Shown: in pieces, positions 63,830 through 64,000 of the stretch
Layout of the letters: each line of letters starts with the position of its first letter
How positions within the stretch are numbered: position 1 is the stretch's first letter
From: Marivirga lumbricoides
Lineage (GTDB): Bacteria; Bacteroidota; Bacteroidia; Cytophagales; Cyclobacteriaceae
Direction of reading: 5' to 3'
Assembly (NCBI RefSeq): GCF_014636295.1
Contig: NZ_BMEC01000009.1
Location: forward strand, 221,355 to 285,354
DNA length: 64,000 nucleotides
Notes under the pieces: model-generated
The model's database searches: none
Seen by the model: the letters and a program-made list of their open reading frames with translations, nothing else
What the model was told of the DNA's origin: nothing
Translations under genes and position numbers: made by a program

Positions 63830-63855
63830 GTATCTATACTATCCTGGTTTTTTGC

Positions 63856-63891
63856 GGATCAACCCGAAAAGTTGGATCAACCCGAAAAGTT
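63856..63891. repeat. 18-bp tandem repeat near an IS end
   Basis: Two perfect copies of GGATCAACCCGAAAAGTT (63856-63873, 63874-63891), each containing CAAC...GTTG. It sits 15 bp from the transposase stop codon, so it is probably part of the insertion sequence's terminal region. Confidence 0.75.
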
Positions 63892-63905
63892 GGGGAGTAG
63901 TAATT

Positions 63906-64000
63906 TCAAGCATAGATTCTTGAGAGTCTATAGAGGAAGAAAGCTACGTTTTTGACCCCTCTGAACTGAGCTCTAAAGGCTTTGATCTTTGCATTAAATG
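63906..64000 (-). mobile_element. transposase C-terminus (ISL3/ISAon1-type), partial
   Basis: The last ~30 codons of a transposase on the minus strand, ending at TGA 63908-63906 and cut by the window edge. The frame reads FNAKIKAFRAQFRGVKNV, then AFFLYRLSRIYA and stop, which matches the conserved C-terminus of DDE transposases of the ISL3 family, ISAon1-like group, widespread in Bacteroidota. The rest and the other IS end are outside the window. Whether the element is intact cannot be seen. Confidence 0.8.

Overview
The window is AT-rich chromosomal DNA from a Bacteroidota bacterium, most likely an aerobic gliding-type marine member of the Cytophagales (Marivirga/Fulvivirga-like; the genus is a guess). 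The phylum call rests on type IX secretion (T9SS) C-terminal sorting domains of both type A and type B, a PorP/SprF protein, several promoters of the Bacteroidota TTTG / TAnnTTTG form, absence of strong Shine-Dalgarno sequences, a short LeuA, a fused E1 alpha/beta dehydrogenase, a bacillithiol-type YtxJ and a Bacteroidota-type initiator tRNA.

Layout. 0.2-1.5 kb: an SDR reductase and a HAD-IB phosphatase, translationally coupled. 1.5-3.3 kb: gene-free, filled with nested direct repeats and hairpins. 3.3-28.7 kb: a surface and exopolysaccharide region, nearly all on the minus strand. It has two giant secreted proteins (3124 and 1971 aa) that share an N-terminal esterase-like module but carry different repeat domains and different T9SS sorting signals, a PorP/SprF-SPOR protein coupled to the second, an acyltransferase, two GT2 glycosyltransferases, a sugar-phosphate transferase with a degenerate receiver-like N-terminus next to a stand-alone receiver, and a flippase. 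28.8-48.5 kb: mostly housekeeping genes (threonine aldolase, GNAT-nitrilase fusion, lipA, OsmC, YtxJ, a lysine-rich repeat protein, E1 dehydrogenase fusion, M16 peptidase, ispF, mnmD, an arginase-family protein, tpx, thrC and several unknowns). 48.6-60.5 kb: a complete branched-chain amino acid cluster, leuA-leuC-leuD-leuB-(leader)-ilvE-ilvD-ilvB-ilvN-ilvC-ilvA. 60.6-64 kb: an acidic lipoprotein, der, a four-helix-bundle gene, era, initiator tRNA-fMet, and the C-terminal end of a transposase running off the right edge.

The strongest find is between leuB and ilvE: a 25-codon leader peptide at 53061-53138 with the core VIITIIEVIIL, followed by mutually exclusive RNA helices (1:2, 2:3 and 3:4) and a U-tract terminator. 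This is the architecture of classical ribosome-mediated attenuation, placed so that the supply of charged Ile/Val/Leu tRNA would control ilvEDBNC(A). A second structured intergenic element lies just upstream of leuB, and LeuA lacks the C-terminal leucine-binding regulatory domain, which fits control by RNA rather than by leucine feedback on LeuA.

In the surface region a reasonable working model (inference) is that an acylated extracellular polysaccharide is made by the glycosyltransferases, sugar transferase, flippase and acyltransferase, while the two giant esterase-like proteins are exported by T9SS and act on ester groups or anchor in the same matrix.
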